In this document: positions 8,053-16,776 of the stretch, one piece after another | Numbering within the stretch: the first letter of the stretch is position 1 | Layout: each line of letters opens with the position of its first letter | Assembly (NCBI GenBank): GCA_964608495.1 | Contig: CAZSOQ010000094.1 | Span: 1-19,374, forward strand | Direction: 5' to 3' | DNA: 19,374 bases | Source of the DNA: JAKORR01 sp964608495 | Lineage (GTDB): Bacteria > Armatimonadota > Zipacnadia > Zipacnadales > FEN-943 | The notes under the pieces: model-generated | Databases searched by the model: none | What the model was told of the DNA's origin: nothing | The model's input: only the letters and a program-made list of their open reading frames with translations | Position numbers and translations under genes: made by a program

Positions 8053-9147
8053 CTATCCGCCCGTGCCTGCCCATTCCCTCGGGTCCGGCACCTCCCTCCG
8101 TTCCCCTCCAGCCTCGGCCGACAGGTGCCCGAGCAGCCCGGGCAGGCTCCAGTCCAGCGACTCGAAGACGTCTATCGGCGGGCGCATCCCCCGCTCTACC
8201 GCCCGCACGAAGTCATCCACCATTACCCACTCCCCTGTACCGTGGCCCCCGCCGGGCACCTTGCCCACGAGCTCGGGATGGTTCACCCCCATCCGCATCG
8301 CCGTCGGCCCCTCCGCGTAGGGGATCCCATCGCCCCACAGGCGATAGGGCTCGCCTGCCGTCCGCGGCGACTCCAGCACGCCTCTGGTGCCGTAGATCGA
8401 GAAGTAGTGGAAGCACTCCTGGCGCGCGTTGACGAAGCTGCCGAGGAACTTGATGACCCGTCCGCCCACCGTGTGGCAGAGGATGACCTCAGCGTCCAGC
8501 ACGCCCAGCTCGGGCATGAGGTGGCTGCCCGTGTGCATTCCCACGACCATGTCCACGCGGTCGCCGAACATCCTGAGGATCGGCCCCAGGTCGTGGGTGC
8601 AGTACTGCGCCGGGCCTATGATCGCTCGCCACGTGCGCGGATCGCCGCCCCGCGCTTCCTCTTCGGACACGGCCAGGCGACCGCGCAGGTCGTGGACGTA
8701 CTCGCACTCCGCGTAGACCGGGGCGCCGATGAAGCCCTCGCGGACCATCCGCTCGAAGCCCTGCACCCAGGCGAAGTAGGCCATGTTCTCCGCCATCATG
8801 TACTGGGCCTGTGACTCGCAGGCGGCCTTCACCAGCTCCTCCGCTTCCTCCGGCAACCACAGCGCCGGCACCTCGCACAGCACGTGCTTGTCGGCGCGCA
8901 GGGCCTGTACCGACTGGGGCACATGCGCCGCCGGGGGCGTGGCGATGTACAGCAGGTCAACGTCCTCTCGCTTGCACACCTCGTCGAAGCTGTCGGTCGC
9001 ATGGGGTACTTGCTGGCTTTCGGCCAGGGCCTTGGCGCGCTCGAGCACCAGGTCACACACGAGGGTTACTTCCGTGGAAGGATGAGCCCGGAACACAGGT
9101 ATGAGGCCCGCGCCTCTTCCCGATCCGATGATGGCAACGCGCAACAC
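8053..9147 (-). CDS. Gfo/Idh/MocA-family NAD(P)-dependent oxidoreductase
   Basis: 364 residues, typical for a family whose members oxidise or reduce sugars, inositols and related polyols using NAD(P). The N-terminal Rossmann domain begins at once with VAIIGSGRGAG (4-14) and continues with YIATPPAAHVPQ (68-79). The usual EKP active-site motif reads CEVPALW (91-97), so the customary lysine is valine. The C-terminal domain has THDLGPI at 184-190, supplying the His/Asp pair often found at the active site. The start is placed at GTG 9147, six bases after GAGGGGGGA; the frame stays open to 9372, but the extra residues resemble no Rossmann N-terminus. No signal peptide is visible, so it is cytoplasmic. 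It is divergent to a secreted glycosidase, so a role in handling released sugars is possible. The substrate cannot be named. Confidence 0.9.
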   Translation of the reverse strand: MLRVAIIGSGRGAGLIPVFRAHPSTEVTLVCDLVLERAKALAESQQVPHATDSFDEVCKREDVDLLYIATPPAAHVPQSVQALRADKHVLCEVPALWLPEEAEELVKAACESQAQYMMAENMAYFAWVQGFERMVREGFIGAPVYAECEYVHDLRGRLAVSEEEARGGDPRTWRAIIGPAQYCTHDLGPILRMFGDRVDMVVGMHTGSHLMPELGVLDAEVILCHTVGGRVIKFLGSFVNARQECFHYFSIYGTRGVLESPRTAGEPYRLWGDGIPYAEGPTAMRMGVNHPELVGKVPGGGHGTGEWVMVDDFVRAVERGMRPPIDVFESLDWSLPGLLGHLSAEAGGERREVPDPREWAGTGG

Positions 9148-9270
9148 TACACATCCCCCCTCGCGCCGTGCTTTCGCCAGGTCCTCCGCCACACCTCCAT
9201 GCAGCGTCTTGTCCCGGCGGGTGTGCGCGCGGTGCGCTCGAACGGAGGGCAGTTGGGGATGCCACCAACG

Positions 9271-9300
9271 GTGACACCCGAGCGGCACTGCTGCTAATAT
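9271..9300 (+). promoter_or_regulatory. Sigma70-like promoter for the large glycosidase gene
   Basis: GTGACA at 9271-9276 matches the -35 box at five of six positions. After 18 bases comes TAATAT at 9295-9300, four of six for the -10, preceded by TG one base upstream (an extended -10). Transcription would start near 9307, leaving a GC-rich leader of about 86 bases before the ATG at 9393. This lies in the 245-bp divergent gap between the oxidoreductase (minus) and the glycosidase (plus). I found no equally good promoter on the minus strand of this gap. Confidence 0.45.
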
Positions 9301-9392
9301 GCTTTCCAGGCAGGCCTCGACCGCCGCGCGGGGATGTCCGGCTTCCCGCGCCAGCGCGCCTCCGCCGGCCAAAGGTCTCGAGGTGAAAACCG

Positions 9393-12300
9393 ATGACCGC
9401 CGTTCTCGCCATCCTCGTCCTCTCGTCCCTGCCCGCGCAGGTCCAGTGGGACCTGGGTGACCGCGGAGTGCTCAGCCTGGCGGACGACACCGGCCCGCTG
9501 GCCCGGGCAGTGGTCTACGTCCACGGGCCGGAGTGGGCCCAGTCCGTGCAGGACGCCGGCTCCGCCAGCACCCAGGGCGACTGGCTCGCCGGGTCCTTCC
9601 CGATGCCCACCGGCAGCAAGGGCGAGGTGCACTACCGCGAGCGCGTGGTGGAGAAGGCCGACCGCCTGGAAGCCACCTACGAGGTGGAGTTCACCGAGGG
9701 CAGTCCTCTCCAGGCCGCCTACGTCAGCTTCCACATGCCCGTTGCGCGGTGGATGGGGAAGAAGGTGGACCTGCTGCCGTCCGGCGAATCCGAGGAGTTC
9801 CCGGCGGATCAGGACGCCAGGCGCTTCTCCAGCCGCGCGTCCGCTCTCCTGTGTCATCTCGACAACGGCCGGGCGCTGCTCATTGGCTCCCGCTCCGGGC
9901 CCCCCGTCATGCTCGAGGACATGCGCCGCTTCGGGGGCCAGGAGTACGAGCTGCGGTTCATCCTCGCGAGGGAGAGCGTCGCGGCCGGCCAGAAGACTTC
10001 GATGACCTTCACCATCGCGAACCTGCCGGCCGCCGAGGCCCGCAAGCTCGCCGAGGAGCTGACGCCCCGCATGAGCGTGGACACCTCCAAGCCCTTCGCC
10101 CTGGTCGGCGATGACGGCCAGTCAACCGTGGGCATCAACCGGGACACGCTGGGGACCATCAGGGCCAGTGTCCACGGGCCCGACTGGGCCTGGGCAAGCC
10201 AGGAGGCCTGCCAGTGGAGCTCCCGCCAGGGCACGATCACCGAGCGCACACTGATCGGCACACTGGACCTGCCCAACACCGGCGGCAAGCAGGCGCGGCT
10301 CTACGAGAAGGCGGCGGTGGATCAGACGGCCCTCGTCCTGACCTACCGCTTCACCTTCCCCGAGGCGGTGACTCTGAATAGCTACCAGGTGTCGTGCGAG
10401 CTTCCTCTGGCCCAGTGGACCGGGGCGACCGTGGAGCTGGCGGGCGAAGAGAAGCAGACGGTCACCATCGGCGCTGAGATGGGTGAGGTCTTCCTGGCCA
10501 GCACCACCGTCAGCGCCGTGACCGTGCGCAAGCCCGGCCTGCCGGAGCTGACCATCCAGACCAACGAGCCCACGCCCCTTCTGATCCAGGACGGCCGCAA
10601 CTGGGGCGGCAACTCCATCGAGCTGCGCTTCAACTTCATCCGCGACGACGCGGGCCAACAGGTGGCGGCGGGCACGACCGTGGAGCGCGAGTTCCGCGTC
10701 ACGAGCGCCCCGCCCCTGCAGGCCGTCGCGGACCCGTCCCTCGTTTGGGATGCCTACGACCAGTCCACGTGGATCCCCTTCACGCTGCCCTGGGACTCCG
10801 CGCCCGTGGATGTGTCGTGGCTGAACGAGAAGCCGGCGGGTACCCACGGCAAGCTCACGGTCCGCGACGGGCACTTCGTGTTCGCCGACGGGACGCCGGC
10901 GCGCTTCTGGGGCACCTGCTTCTCCGCCGGCGCCAACTTCCCCACTCACGAGCAGTCCGAGGCCATCGCCCGTCGGCTCGCGGCCTTGGGCGTCAACATC
11001 GTGCGTACGCACCACGCCGACGCCTTCTGGGCCGAGCGCAACTTCTTCGGCAAGGACTCCCCGGACACCCGCCACTTCGACCCCGACTCGATGGACCGCT
11101 TCGACTACCTCATCCACTGCCTGAAGCGGGAGGGCGTCTACGTCTACCTGGATCAGCTCGTCAACCGCAAGTTCACCGAAGCGGACGGCGTGGATGCGGC
11201 CGCCGAGCTGCCCGTCTGCGGCAAGCCCTACAGCAACTTCGACCCCAAGCTGATCGAGCTGCAGAGGGAGTTCAGCCGGATGATCTGGGAGCACGTCAAT
11301 CCCTACACCGGCATGGCCTACAAGGACGATCCCGCCATCGTGCTCATGGAGTTCGCCAACGAGAACGACCTCTTCACGCAGACCGTCGAGCTTGAGCCCT
11401 ACCGCACGCGCCTGGAGGAGGTGTACCGCCGCTGGGCCGCGGACAACGGCGTCGAGGTGCCCGACGGCCCGGTGGACTTCCGCAGGCGCACCGACGGCGT
11501 GACGGCCTTCTTCATCTCTCTCCAGCGCCGGTACTATGAAGACCTGGGCCGCTACCTGCGCGAGGAGGTGGGCGTGCAGGTTCCTATGACCGGCAGCAAC
11601 TGGTCGCGCAACGCCGCCCTCCTCGACGCGCTGTCGGTCTGCGACTACACCGACAGCCACGCCTACTGGCACCACCCGGGCCCCGACGGCTCCGTGGGCA
11701 ACACGCCGGCCGTGCGTGCCGTCAGCCCGCTGGTGGGCGGGCTGAGCTTCAACCGCTTGGCCGGCAAGCCCTTCTTCGTGTCCGAATGGCACGAGCCCTG
11801 GCCGAACGAGTGGCGCGCGGAGATCAGCCTCTACCTGGCCGCCGTGGCCGCCCTGCAGGGCTGGGACGGGCTCACCGTCTACACCTACGCCCACACCAGC
11901 GAGCGGATGCCCACCACCGACTACCTCTCCGGCGCCTTCGAGGCCTTCAACGACCCGGCCATGTTCGGCCTGTTCCCCCACGCCGCGCTCATCTACCGCC
12001 GCGGCGACGTCAGCACCTCCGACGAGAGGTGGGTCATCGTCATCCCCGAGGACCGGATTCCCGGCGCCAGCAGCCTCTCTGCCTGGGCCGTGCCGGCGCT
12101 GCGCGGGACGCCGGACGTGCATCAGGTCTCCGTCGCCCTGCGTCAGGCCCCGGCCTGGGCCGACAAGGTCCTCAGTCCCGACGACGACTTGTTCAAGCCC
12201 ACCGATGTCCTGAAGTCCGACACGGGAGAGCTGACGGCTTCGCCCGCCGGGGGGCTGTACACCATTGATACGGCTCGCACCCAGGCCGTGCTCGGCTTCC

Positions 12301-12692
12301 TGGCCGAGGCCGGAGACCTGCAGCTCTCCGGCCTGAGCGTCTCGTGCAAGACCGACTTCGCCACCATCGCCGCCAGCTCCCTCACGGACGAGCCGCTGGC
12401 CTCGTCGCGCCATGTCCTCATCAGCGCCGTCGGCCGCGTCGAGAACAGCGGCACCAGGTACGACATCAACCACCGGCGGATGGTCAGCGCCGGCAAGGCG
12501 CCGATCCTCTGCCAGCCCGTCGAGGCCAGCCTGCGTCTGAAGACCAGCCAGCAGGGGCTGCGCGTCTGCCCCATCAGCCCGGACGGCAAGCGAGGAGAGG
12601 CCCTGCCGGCCACCTACCGCGACGGCGTGCTGAGCTTCGACCTGGGACCGTCCGCGCGCACCATCTACTACGAGCTTGTCGCGGGGGAGTGA
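9393..12692 (+). CDS. Secreted clan GH-A glycosidase-like protein with duplicated N-terminal module
   Basis: 1099 residues. The first 16 or so (MTAVLAILVLSSLPAQ) look like a short signal peptide, so export is likely. Residues about 20-440 hold two copies of a beta-rich module of about 220 residues: HGPEW (44-48) recurs as HGPDW (261-265), MPVARWMG (115-122) as LPLAQWTG (337-344), and GGQEYELRF (181-189) as GGNSIELRF (405-413). A TIM barrel of GH5/GH2-like type follows from about 485 to 865. It has NIVRTH (535-540), probable acid/base E657 in EFANEND, DSHAYWH (754-760) and probable nucleophile E798 in FVSEWHEP. The C-terminal 230 residues look like beta-sandwich. The start ATG has GAGGTG seven bases upstream. 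The substrate is unknown; a beta-linked polysaccharide is a family-based guess. Confidence 0.85.
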   Translation: MTAVLAILVLSSLPAQVQWDLGDRGVLSLADDTGPLARAVVYVHGPEWAQSVQDAGSASTQGDWLAGSFPMPTGSKGEVHYRERVVEKADRLEATYEVEFTEGSPLQAAYVSFHMPVARWMGKKVDLLPSGESEEFPADQDARRFSSRASALLCHLDNGRALLIGSRSGPPVMLEDMRRFGGQEYELRFILARESVAAGQKTSMTFTIANLPAAEARKLAEELTPRMSVDTSKPFALVGDDGQSTVGINRDTLGTIRASVHGPDWAWASQEACQWSSRQGTITERTLIGTLDLPNTGGKQARLYEKAAVDQTALVLTYRFTFPEAVTLNSYQVSCELPLAQWTGATVELAGEEKQTVTIGAEMGEVFLASTTVSAVTVRKPGLPELTIQTNEPTPLLIQDGRNWGGNSIELRFNFIRDDAGQQVAAGTTVEREFRVTSAPPLQAVADPSLVWDAYDQSTWIPFTLPWDSAPVDVSWLNEKPAGTHGKLTVRDGHFVFADGTPARFWGTCFSAGANFPTHEQSEAIARRLAALGVNIVRTHHADAFWAERNFFGKDSPDTRHFDPDSMDRFDYLIHCLKREGVYVYLDQLVNRKFTEADGVDAAAELPVCGKPYSNFDPKLIELQREFSRMIWEHVNPYTGMAYKDDPAIVLMEFANENDLFTQTVELEPYRTRLEEVYRRWAADNGVEVPDGPVDFRRRTDGVTAFFISLQRRYYEDLGRYLREEVGVQVPMTGSNWSRNAALLDALSVCDYTDSHAYWHHPGPDGSVGNTPAVRAVSPLVGGLSFNRLAGKPFFVSEWHEPWPNEWRAEISLYLAAVAALQGWDGLTVYTYAHTSERMPTTDYLSGAFEAFNDPAMFGLFPHAALIYRRGDVSTSDERWVIVIPEDRIPGASSLSAWAVPALRGTPDVHQVSVALRQAPAWADKVLSPDDDLFKPTDVLKSDTGELTASPAGGLYTIDTARTQAVLGFLAEAGDLQLSGLSVSCKTDFATIAASSLTDEPLASSRHVLISAVGRVENSGTRYDINHRRMVSAGKAPILCQPVEASLRLKTSQQGLRVCPISPDGKRGEALPATYRDGVLSFDLGPSARTIYYELVAGE

Positions 12693-12693
12693 C

Positions 12694-13755
12694 GTGTTCG
12701 GCGGCGACGCGCGAGAGGACACGGAGGACCCGCGCGATGGGGAAGAGGAGGACGCCGCGGCCGCGCCCGGGCCTGGGCCGCGCTCCGAGAGGGAAGACTG
12801 GCGCGCCGCCAAGCAGCAGCTCGCCCGACGGCTCGACGTAGTGCAGCCCTTCGACCCCTGGTCGGGGCGACTGTGCACCTGCGGCCCCAAGCTTGCCCTC
12901 GATGTCTATAGCGGCTGCGGCTACGGGTGCCTGTACTGCTACGTGAGCGCCTACAACGCCCGCTGCTGGGGACGCGAGCGCGTGCGGCCCAAGAAGGCGT
13001 TGCTGCGCCGCCTCGAGCGCGACCTCACTCGCCTCGCTGACAGCCCGGACCTGGCCGTCCTGGGTGGCCTGCCCGTCGCCATCAGCAACTCCTCGGATCC
13101 CTACCCCGATGCGCCGCAGGCCGACGAGAGCGTGCTGGGGTGCACGCGCGCCGCCCTGCGTCTCCTCGCCGACGCCGGCTTGCCTCTGCTGATTGTCACC
13201 AAGTCCGCGCTCGTGAGCCGCGACCTGGACCTGCTGGCGACGGTCCCTGCGGTCGTGGCCATGACGATCACGTGCCTGGACCCCGAGGTCGCCGCGCGGC
13301 TGGAGCCCTTCGCGCCGGCTCCCGCGGCGCGGCTGGCCGCGCTTGCCCGGTGTGCCGAGGCGGGCGTGCCCACGGCCTGCCGCGTGGACCCGCTCCTTCC
13401 CGGTATCAACGACGGCCCGGAGGCCCTGGCGCGCCTGTGCGACGAGCTTGCCGCCCGAGGCGTGCGTCGCGTCATATCGTCCACCTACAAGCACAAGCCC
13501 GACAGTTCCCGCCGCCTTGGCGCCGCCTTCCCGGCTGAGGCGGCCCGCGTCGGGGAGCTTCTGGACACCCGCGCGCGCGCGAGCGGCTACTACTACCTGC
13601 GCTCCGACGTGAGGCGCGAGCTCCTCGCCCGCCTGCGCGACCTGGCCCACGAGCGCGGCCTGACGATGACCCTGTGCCGGGAAGGTCTGCCCGACCTTGG
13701 CGACGGCCTTTGTGACGCCCGCGATCTGCTGCCGCGGCGTCCGGCGGGCGGCTGA
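12694..13755 (+). CDS. SplB-like radical SAM protein (COG1533 type)
   Basis: 353 residues from a GTG at 12694, four bases after GGGGGAG and one base past the preceding stop. A TTG at 12676 is an alternative that would overlap the glycosidase. The radical SAM cluster motif is clear: GCGYGCLYC, with cysteines at 75, 79 and 82. Other features of the spore-photoproduct-lyase-like family are SNSSDPYPDAPQ (132-143), TKSALVSRDLDLL (169-181), LEPFAPAPAARLAAL and VDPLLPGIND. Two cysteines precede the motif (LCTCG, 61 and 63) and two lie near the C-terminus (CREG at 328, CDAR at 340), possibly a second metal site. The first 30 residues are acidic and probably disordered. The family includes DNA-repair-like and uncharacterised enzymes, and the actual reaction here is unknown. 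It sits between two secreted glycosidases. Confidence 0.88.
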   Translation: MFGGDAREDTEDPRDGEEEDAAAAPGPGPRSEREDWRAAKQQLARRLDVVQPFDPWSGRLCTCGPKLALDVYSGCGYGCLYCYVSAYNARCWGRERVRPKKALLRRLERDLTRLADSPDLAVLGGLPVAISNSSDPYPDAPQADESVLGCTRAALRLLADAGLPLLIVTKSALVSRDLDLLATVPAVVAMTITCLDPEVAARLEPFAPAPAARLAALARCAEAGVPTACRVDPLLPGINDGPEALARLCDELAARGVRRVISSTYKHKPDSSRRLGAAFPAEAARVGELLDTRARASGYYYLRSDVRRELLARLRDLAHERGLTMTLCREGLPDLGDGLCDARDLLPRRPAGG

Positions 13756-13909
13756 GGGGCCGGTGCCTCGCACTCCCCGCCGCGGGAGGTCGTGCAGGCG
13801 AGGGCCGTCGAGGGCGGAACCCTTGTGGCGCCACGGCTGTTTGCTATCCGCGGGGCGCGCGCGGCACCGGGCGACATGCGCGCCGAGCCCCCAGGTGGGC
13901 GCCGCCATC

Positions 13910-13939
13910 CTTGATCGGGAGACTCTTGATCGGGAGACT
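13910..13939 (+). repeat. Perfect 15-bp tandem duplication carrying the ribosome site
   Basis: CTTGATCGGGAGACT occurs twice in direct succession (13910-13924 and 13925-13939). Each copy contains GGGAG; the second is 11 bases from the ATG at 13948 and the first 26 bases. The pair lies in the 192-bp gap before the DUF5060 glycosidase. A slippage-type duplication here would change the distance between upstream signals and the start codon and add a second Shine-Dalgarno-like site. The rest of the gap shows a GTGGCGCCAC palindrome (13825-13834) and no convincing promoter. Confidence 0.85.
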
Positions 13940-13947
13940 AGAGCCCA

Positions 13948-16776
13948 ATGTCCCTGGCCGGCGTGAGCCTTCTCATGAGCTTCCTTGCGCAGCCTCAGGC
14001 CTTCTCCCTCGACGGGGTACAGGTTCGGGTGCTCAACACCGGCGCTATGGAGATCTCCGGCGAGGGCATCGAGCCGGCGGCCCTTGGGCTGGTCCTGTGG
14101 TACGGTGACTGGAAGTATGTCAGCCAGGCCGGTGTCAGGAACGCCGTCCTCACGCCCACCGACGCGGGCGGCGAGCTCCGGGGCGACATGCAAGACGCCG
14201 ACGGCAAGCCCGTGCTCTCGCTTCAGCAGTCCTTCGCCCGCACCGACGAGGGCCTGACGGTCACCTACAGCCTTGCCAGGGCCGCCGACGTGGAGATCCG
14301 CCGGGGCCCGCTGCTGGAGCTTCGGCTACCCCGGGATGCCTATGCGGGGCGCCGCCAGCTCGTGGCCCCGGGCGCGGCCTCGAGGATTCCTGCCCGCGTG
14401 GCGGCGGGCGGCGCCGAGTACTGGCTCGAAATCGCCCCCGGCCGCGCGCTCGTCCTGCGGCTCTCCGAGCCGGCGGGCTTCGCCATGGGCCTGGAGGGAG
14501 CAAGCTACCTAGTCCGCCCCACCGTCGCCCCCAGCGACTTCGACCAGCATTCGTTCACCCTTACGCTTTCCTCGCGCCCGATGCCCGCCCGCCTGTCGGG
14601 TGAGGTTACCGGCGACGACCGCCCGCTGGCGCTCGGGGGCGTGGAGCCGGCCGCAGCCACGGTCCCTCGCCACGGCGTCTTCAAGGCCCGCCTCGATCTG
14701 AGCGCCACCTACGACAATCCCTTCGACCCCGACCAGGTCGCCCTCGACGCTCACTTCACCGCGCCCTCCGGGAGGGAGATCATCCTTCCCTGCTTCTACG
14801 CCCTCGACTTCGAGCGCACCGTCACCGGCGATGTGGAGACGCTGGTACCTGCCGACTCGGGTTCCTGGCGCCTGCGCTTCACACCCGAGGAGGTGGGACG
14901 CTACAGCTTCCGCGTGACCGCGCGCGACGGCAGCGGCGAGGTGACCTGGCAGGGCGGCGAGCTTACCGTCGAGGCCTCGGATCTGCCGGGCTTCGTGCGC
15001 GTGAGCCCGAGCAGCCCGCGCTACCTGGCGCTCTCCACCGGGCAGCCCCTCTTCCCGATCGGCCACAACCTGCCCACCTACCACGTGTCCAGCTTCCTGC
15101 CCGACCGAGAGCTGGCCAAGATGCACGCGGGCGGCGAGAACTACAACCGTTGGTGGATGTACTCGACTGAGCTCGGGCTGGAGTTCGAGCACGCCCTGGG
15201 CTGGTACCGCCAGCCCTCCGCCTGGCGCATGGACTTCGTGCTGCACCTGGCCGAAGAGCTCGGCTTCTGGTACATGCTCTGCCTCGACACGCATCAGGAC
15301 TTCCGCGGGACCCAGGGCTGGGAGGGCTGGCCCAACAATCTGTACAACGCCGCTCTGGGCGGGCCGTGCCAGACCCCGGCGGAGTTCTTCACCAGCGCCG
15401 AGGCCAAGGCCCAGTACCGCAAGCGCCTGCGGTATCTCGTCGCCCGGTATGGATGGAGCACGCGCGTCCTGTGCTGGGAGTTCGGCAACGAGTTCGAGGG
15501 CTGGCCCGACACGCCGCCCGAGGACCTGCTGGCCTGGCACCGCGAGATGTCCGACTACTTGCGCGAGCTCGATCCCTACCGCCACCTGATCACCACCAGC
15601 TTCTGGACTCCGGCGGGCCGGCCGGACGTCTGGAACCTGCCCAACCTGGACATCGTCCAGACGCACCACTACGCCAACGCCCCCGTTGACATGGCCCGGA
15701 TGGTCGCCGCCGACTGCCGCGGCAAGTATGACGGCTACCGCAAGCCGCACATCTACGGGGAGATCGGGCTGGACTCCAGGCTTCGGCTCGAGTCCAGTGA
15801 CCCCCAGGGGTTCTACCTCCACAACTCCATCTGGGCGGCCCTGATGTCCGGTGCAGCCTCCGCGGCCATGTCCTGGTGGCACGAGTCCTACATAGACAAG
15901 CAGGATCTCTACGGCATCTACCGGGGCCTATCGGAGTTCGTCCGCGACGTCCCTCTCCAGCGGTACGAATGGCGGCCCGTCGAGATCGCCGCCTCCGAGT
16001 GGACAGAACCGCCGGGCATCCCCCTCGCTGACTTCACCCTCACCCCTGCCTACGGTTGGGGCAAGCCGACGGTGGAGCGCTTCGAGGTCTCACCCCTGGG
16101 CGAGGTCAACGATGCCGACCAGATTCCCACCCTTCTGCAGGGCCAGGGCCACCGGGACCTTCAGCAGCCCGTCTCCTTCGTCGTCACCTACCCCGAGCCC
16201 GGGCGCTTCGTTGTCCACGTGGACCGCGTCTCGAACAGCGGGCTGCTGCGCGTGTTCCTCGACGGGGAGCAGGCGGCGGAGTTCGACCTACGCTGCGCCG
16301 AGGGCCTGGGCAAGGAGAGCGTGTGGCGCGAGCAGTGGAAGCTCTGGGAGACCACGTACGACGAGGACGTCGGCGTGGAGGTGCCCGCGGGTCGTCACGA
16401 GATCCGGATCGAGAACGACGGTCGGGACTGGGTGCGTGTGGCCGCGTACCGCTTCATCGGCGCCCGGGGTTTCGACATCCCGGACCACCTGGTGCTCGGC
16501 CTGCGTAGCCCGGACATGATTCTGCTCTGGGTCCGCAACGACGACTTCACGTGGTTCAACGCCGTGGAGGGGAAGGTCCGGCGGCGACCGCCCTGCCGCC
16601 TGGTCCTTGGCGACGTTGCCGCGGGCACGTACGTGGTGGAGAGGTGGGACACTTGGGAGGGCCGGGTTGTGGACACCGGCGAGGTCCAGGCCCAGGAGCA
16701 GCGAATCGTCTTGGACGTGCCAGAGCTGGAGCGCGACACGGCCTTCAGACTGATACGCAAGGAGGCCGGGGAATGA
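13948..16776 (+). CDS. Secreted DUF5060-containing clan GH-A glycosidase-like protein
   Basis: 942 residues. MSLAGVSLLMSFLAQPQA resembles a weakly charged signal peptide. Residues about 20-230 form a beta-rich module that looks distantly like the repeats of the upstream glycosidase. Residues about 242-345 match the DUF5060 pattern (HGVFKARLDLSATYDNPFD, FTAPSGREI, RFTPEEVGRYSFRV). A TIM barrel follows (about 350-665) with LFPIGHN, probable acid/base E515 in EFGNEFEGW, HHY at 573-575 and probable nucleophile E605 in IYGEIGLD. After it comes a carbohydrate-binding-like beta-sandwich (about 705-840, ending GRHEIRIENDGRDWVRVAAYRF with a two-sided jelly-roll look) and a final beta domain (about 845-942, MILLWVRN and GTYVVERWDTWEG) resembling those after collagen-binding-like/DUF4038 glycosidases. 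The start follows the duplicated ribosome site; the stop overlaps the cdsA start. The substrate is unknown. Confidence 0.87.
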   Translation: MSLAGVSLLMSFLAQPQAFSLDGVQVRVLNTGAMEISGEGIEPAALGLVLWYGDWKYVSQAGVRNAVLTPTDAGGELRGDMQDADGKPVLSLQQSFARTDEGLTVTYSLARAADVEIRRGPLLELRLPRDAYAGRRQLVAPGAASRIPARVAAGGAEYWLEIAPGRALVLRLSEPAGFAMGLEGASYLVRPTVAPSDFDQHSFTLTLSSRPMPARLSGEVTGDDRPLALGGVEPAAATVPRHGVFKARLDLSATYDNPFDPDQVALDAHFTAPSGREIILPCFYALDFERTVTGDVETLVPADSGSWRLRFTPEEVGRYSFRVTARDGSGEVTWQGGELTVEASDLPGFVRVSPSSPRYLALSTGQPLFPIGHNLPTYHVSSFLPDRELAKMHAGGENYNRWWMYSTELGLEFEHALGWYRQPSAWRMDFVLHLAEELGFWYMLCLDTHQDFRGTQGWEGWPNNLYNAALGGPCQTPAEFFTSAEAKAQYRKRLRYLVARYGWSTRVLCWEFGNEFEGWPDTPPEDLLAWHREMSDYLRELDPYRHLITTSFWTPAGRPDVWNLPNLDIVQTHHYANAPVDMARMVAADCRGKYDGYRKPHIYGEIGLDSRLRLESSDPQGFYLHNSIWAALMSGAASAAMSWWHESYIDKQDLYGIYRGLSEFVRDVPLQRYEWRPVEIAASEWTEPPGIPLADFTLTPAYGWGKPTVERFEVSPLGEVNDADQIPTLLQGQGHRDLQQPVSFVVTYPEPGRFVVHVDRVSNSGLLRVFLDGEQAAEFDLRCAEGLGKESVWREQWKLWETTYDEDVGVEVPAGRHEIRIENDGRDWVRVAAYRFIGARGFDIPDHLVLGLRSPDMILLWVRNDDFTWFNAVEGKVRRRPPCRLVLGDVAAGTYVVERWDTWEGRVVDTGEVQAQEQRIVLDVPELERDTAFRLIRKEAGE

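Noticed and set aside
9148..9372. N-terminal extension of the Gfo/Idh/MocA frame
   Set aside because: The Rossmann fold normally starts within a few residues of the N-terminus, and a GAGGGGGGA site sits six bases before GTG 9147. The extra 75 residues are unlike the family and overlap the divergent promoter region.
10122..12890. Long minus-strand open frame (922 codons) opposite the large glycosidase
   Set aside because: Same antisense codon-bias artefact; no recognisable domain, and the plus-strand glycosidase has an intact catalytic site and ribosome site. The minus-strand frame at 12574-14193 is rejected for the same reason.
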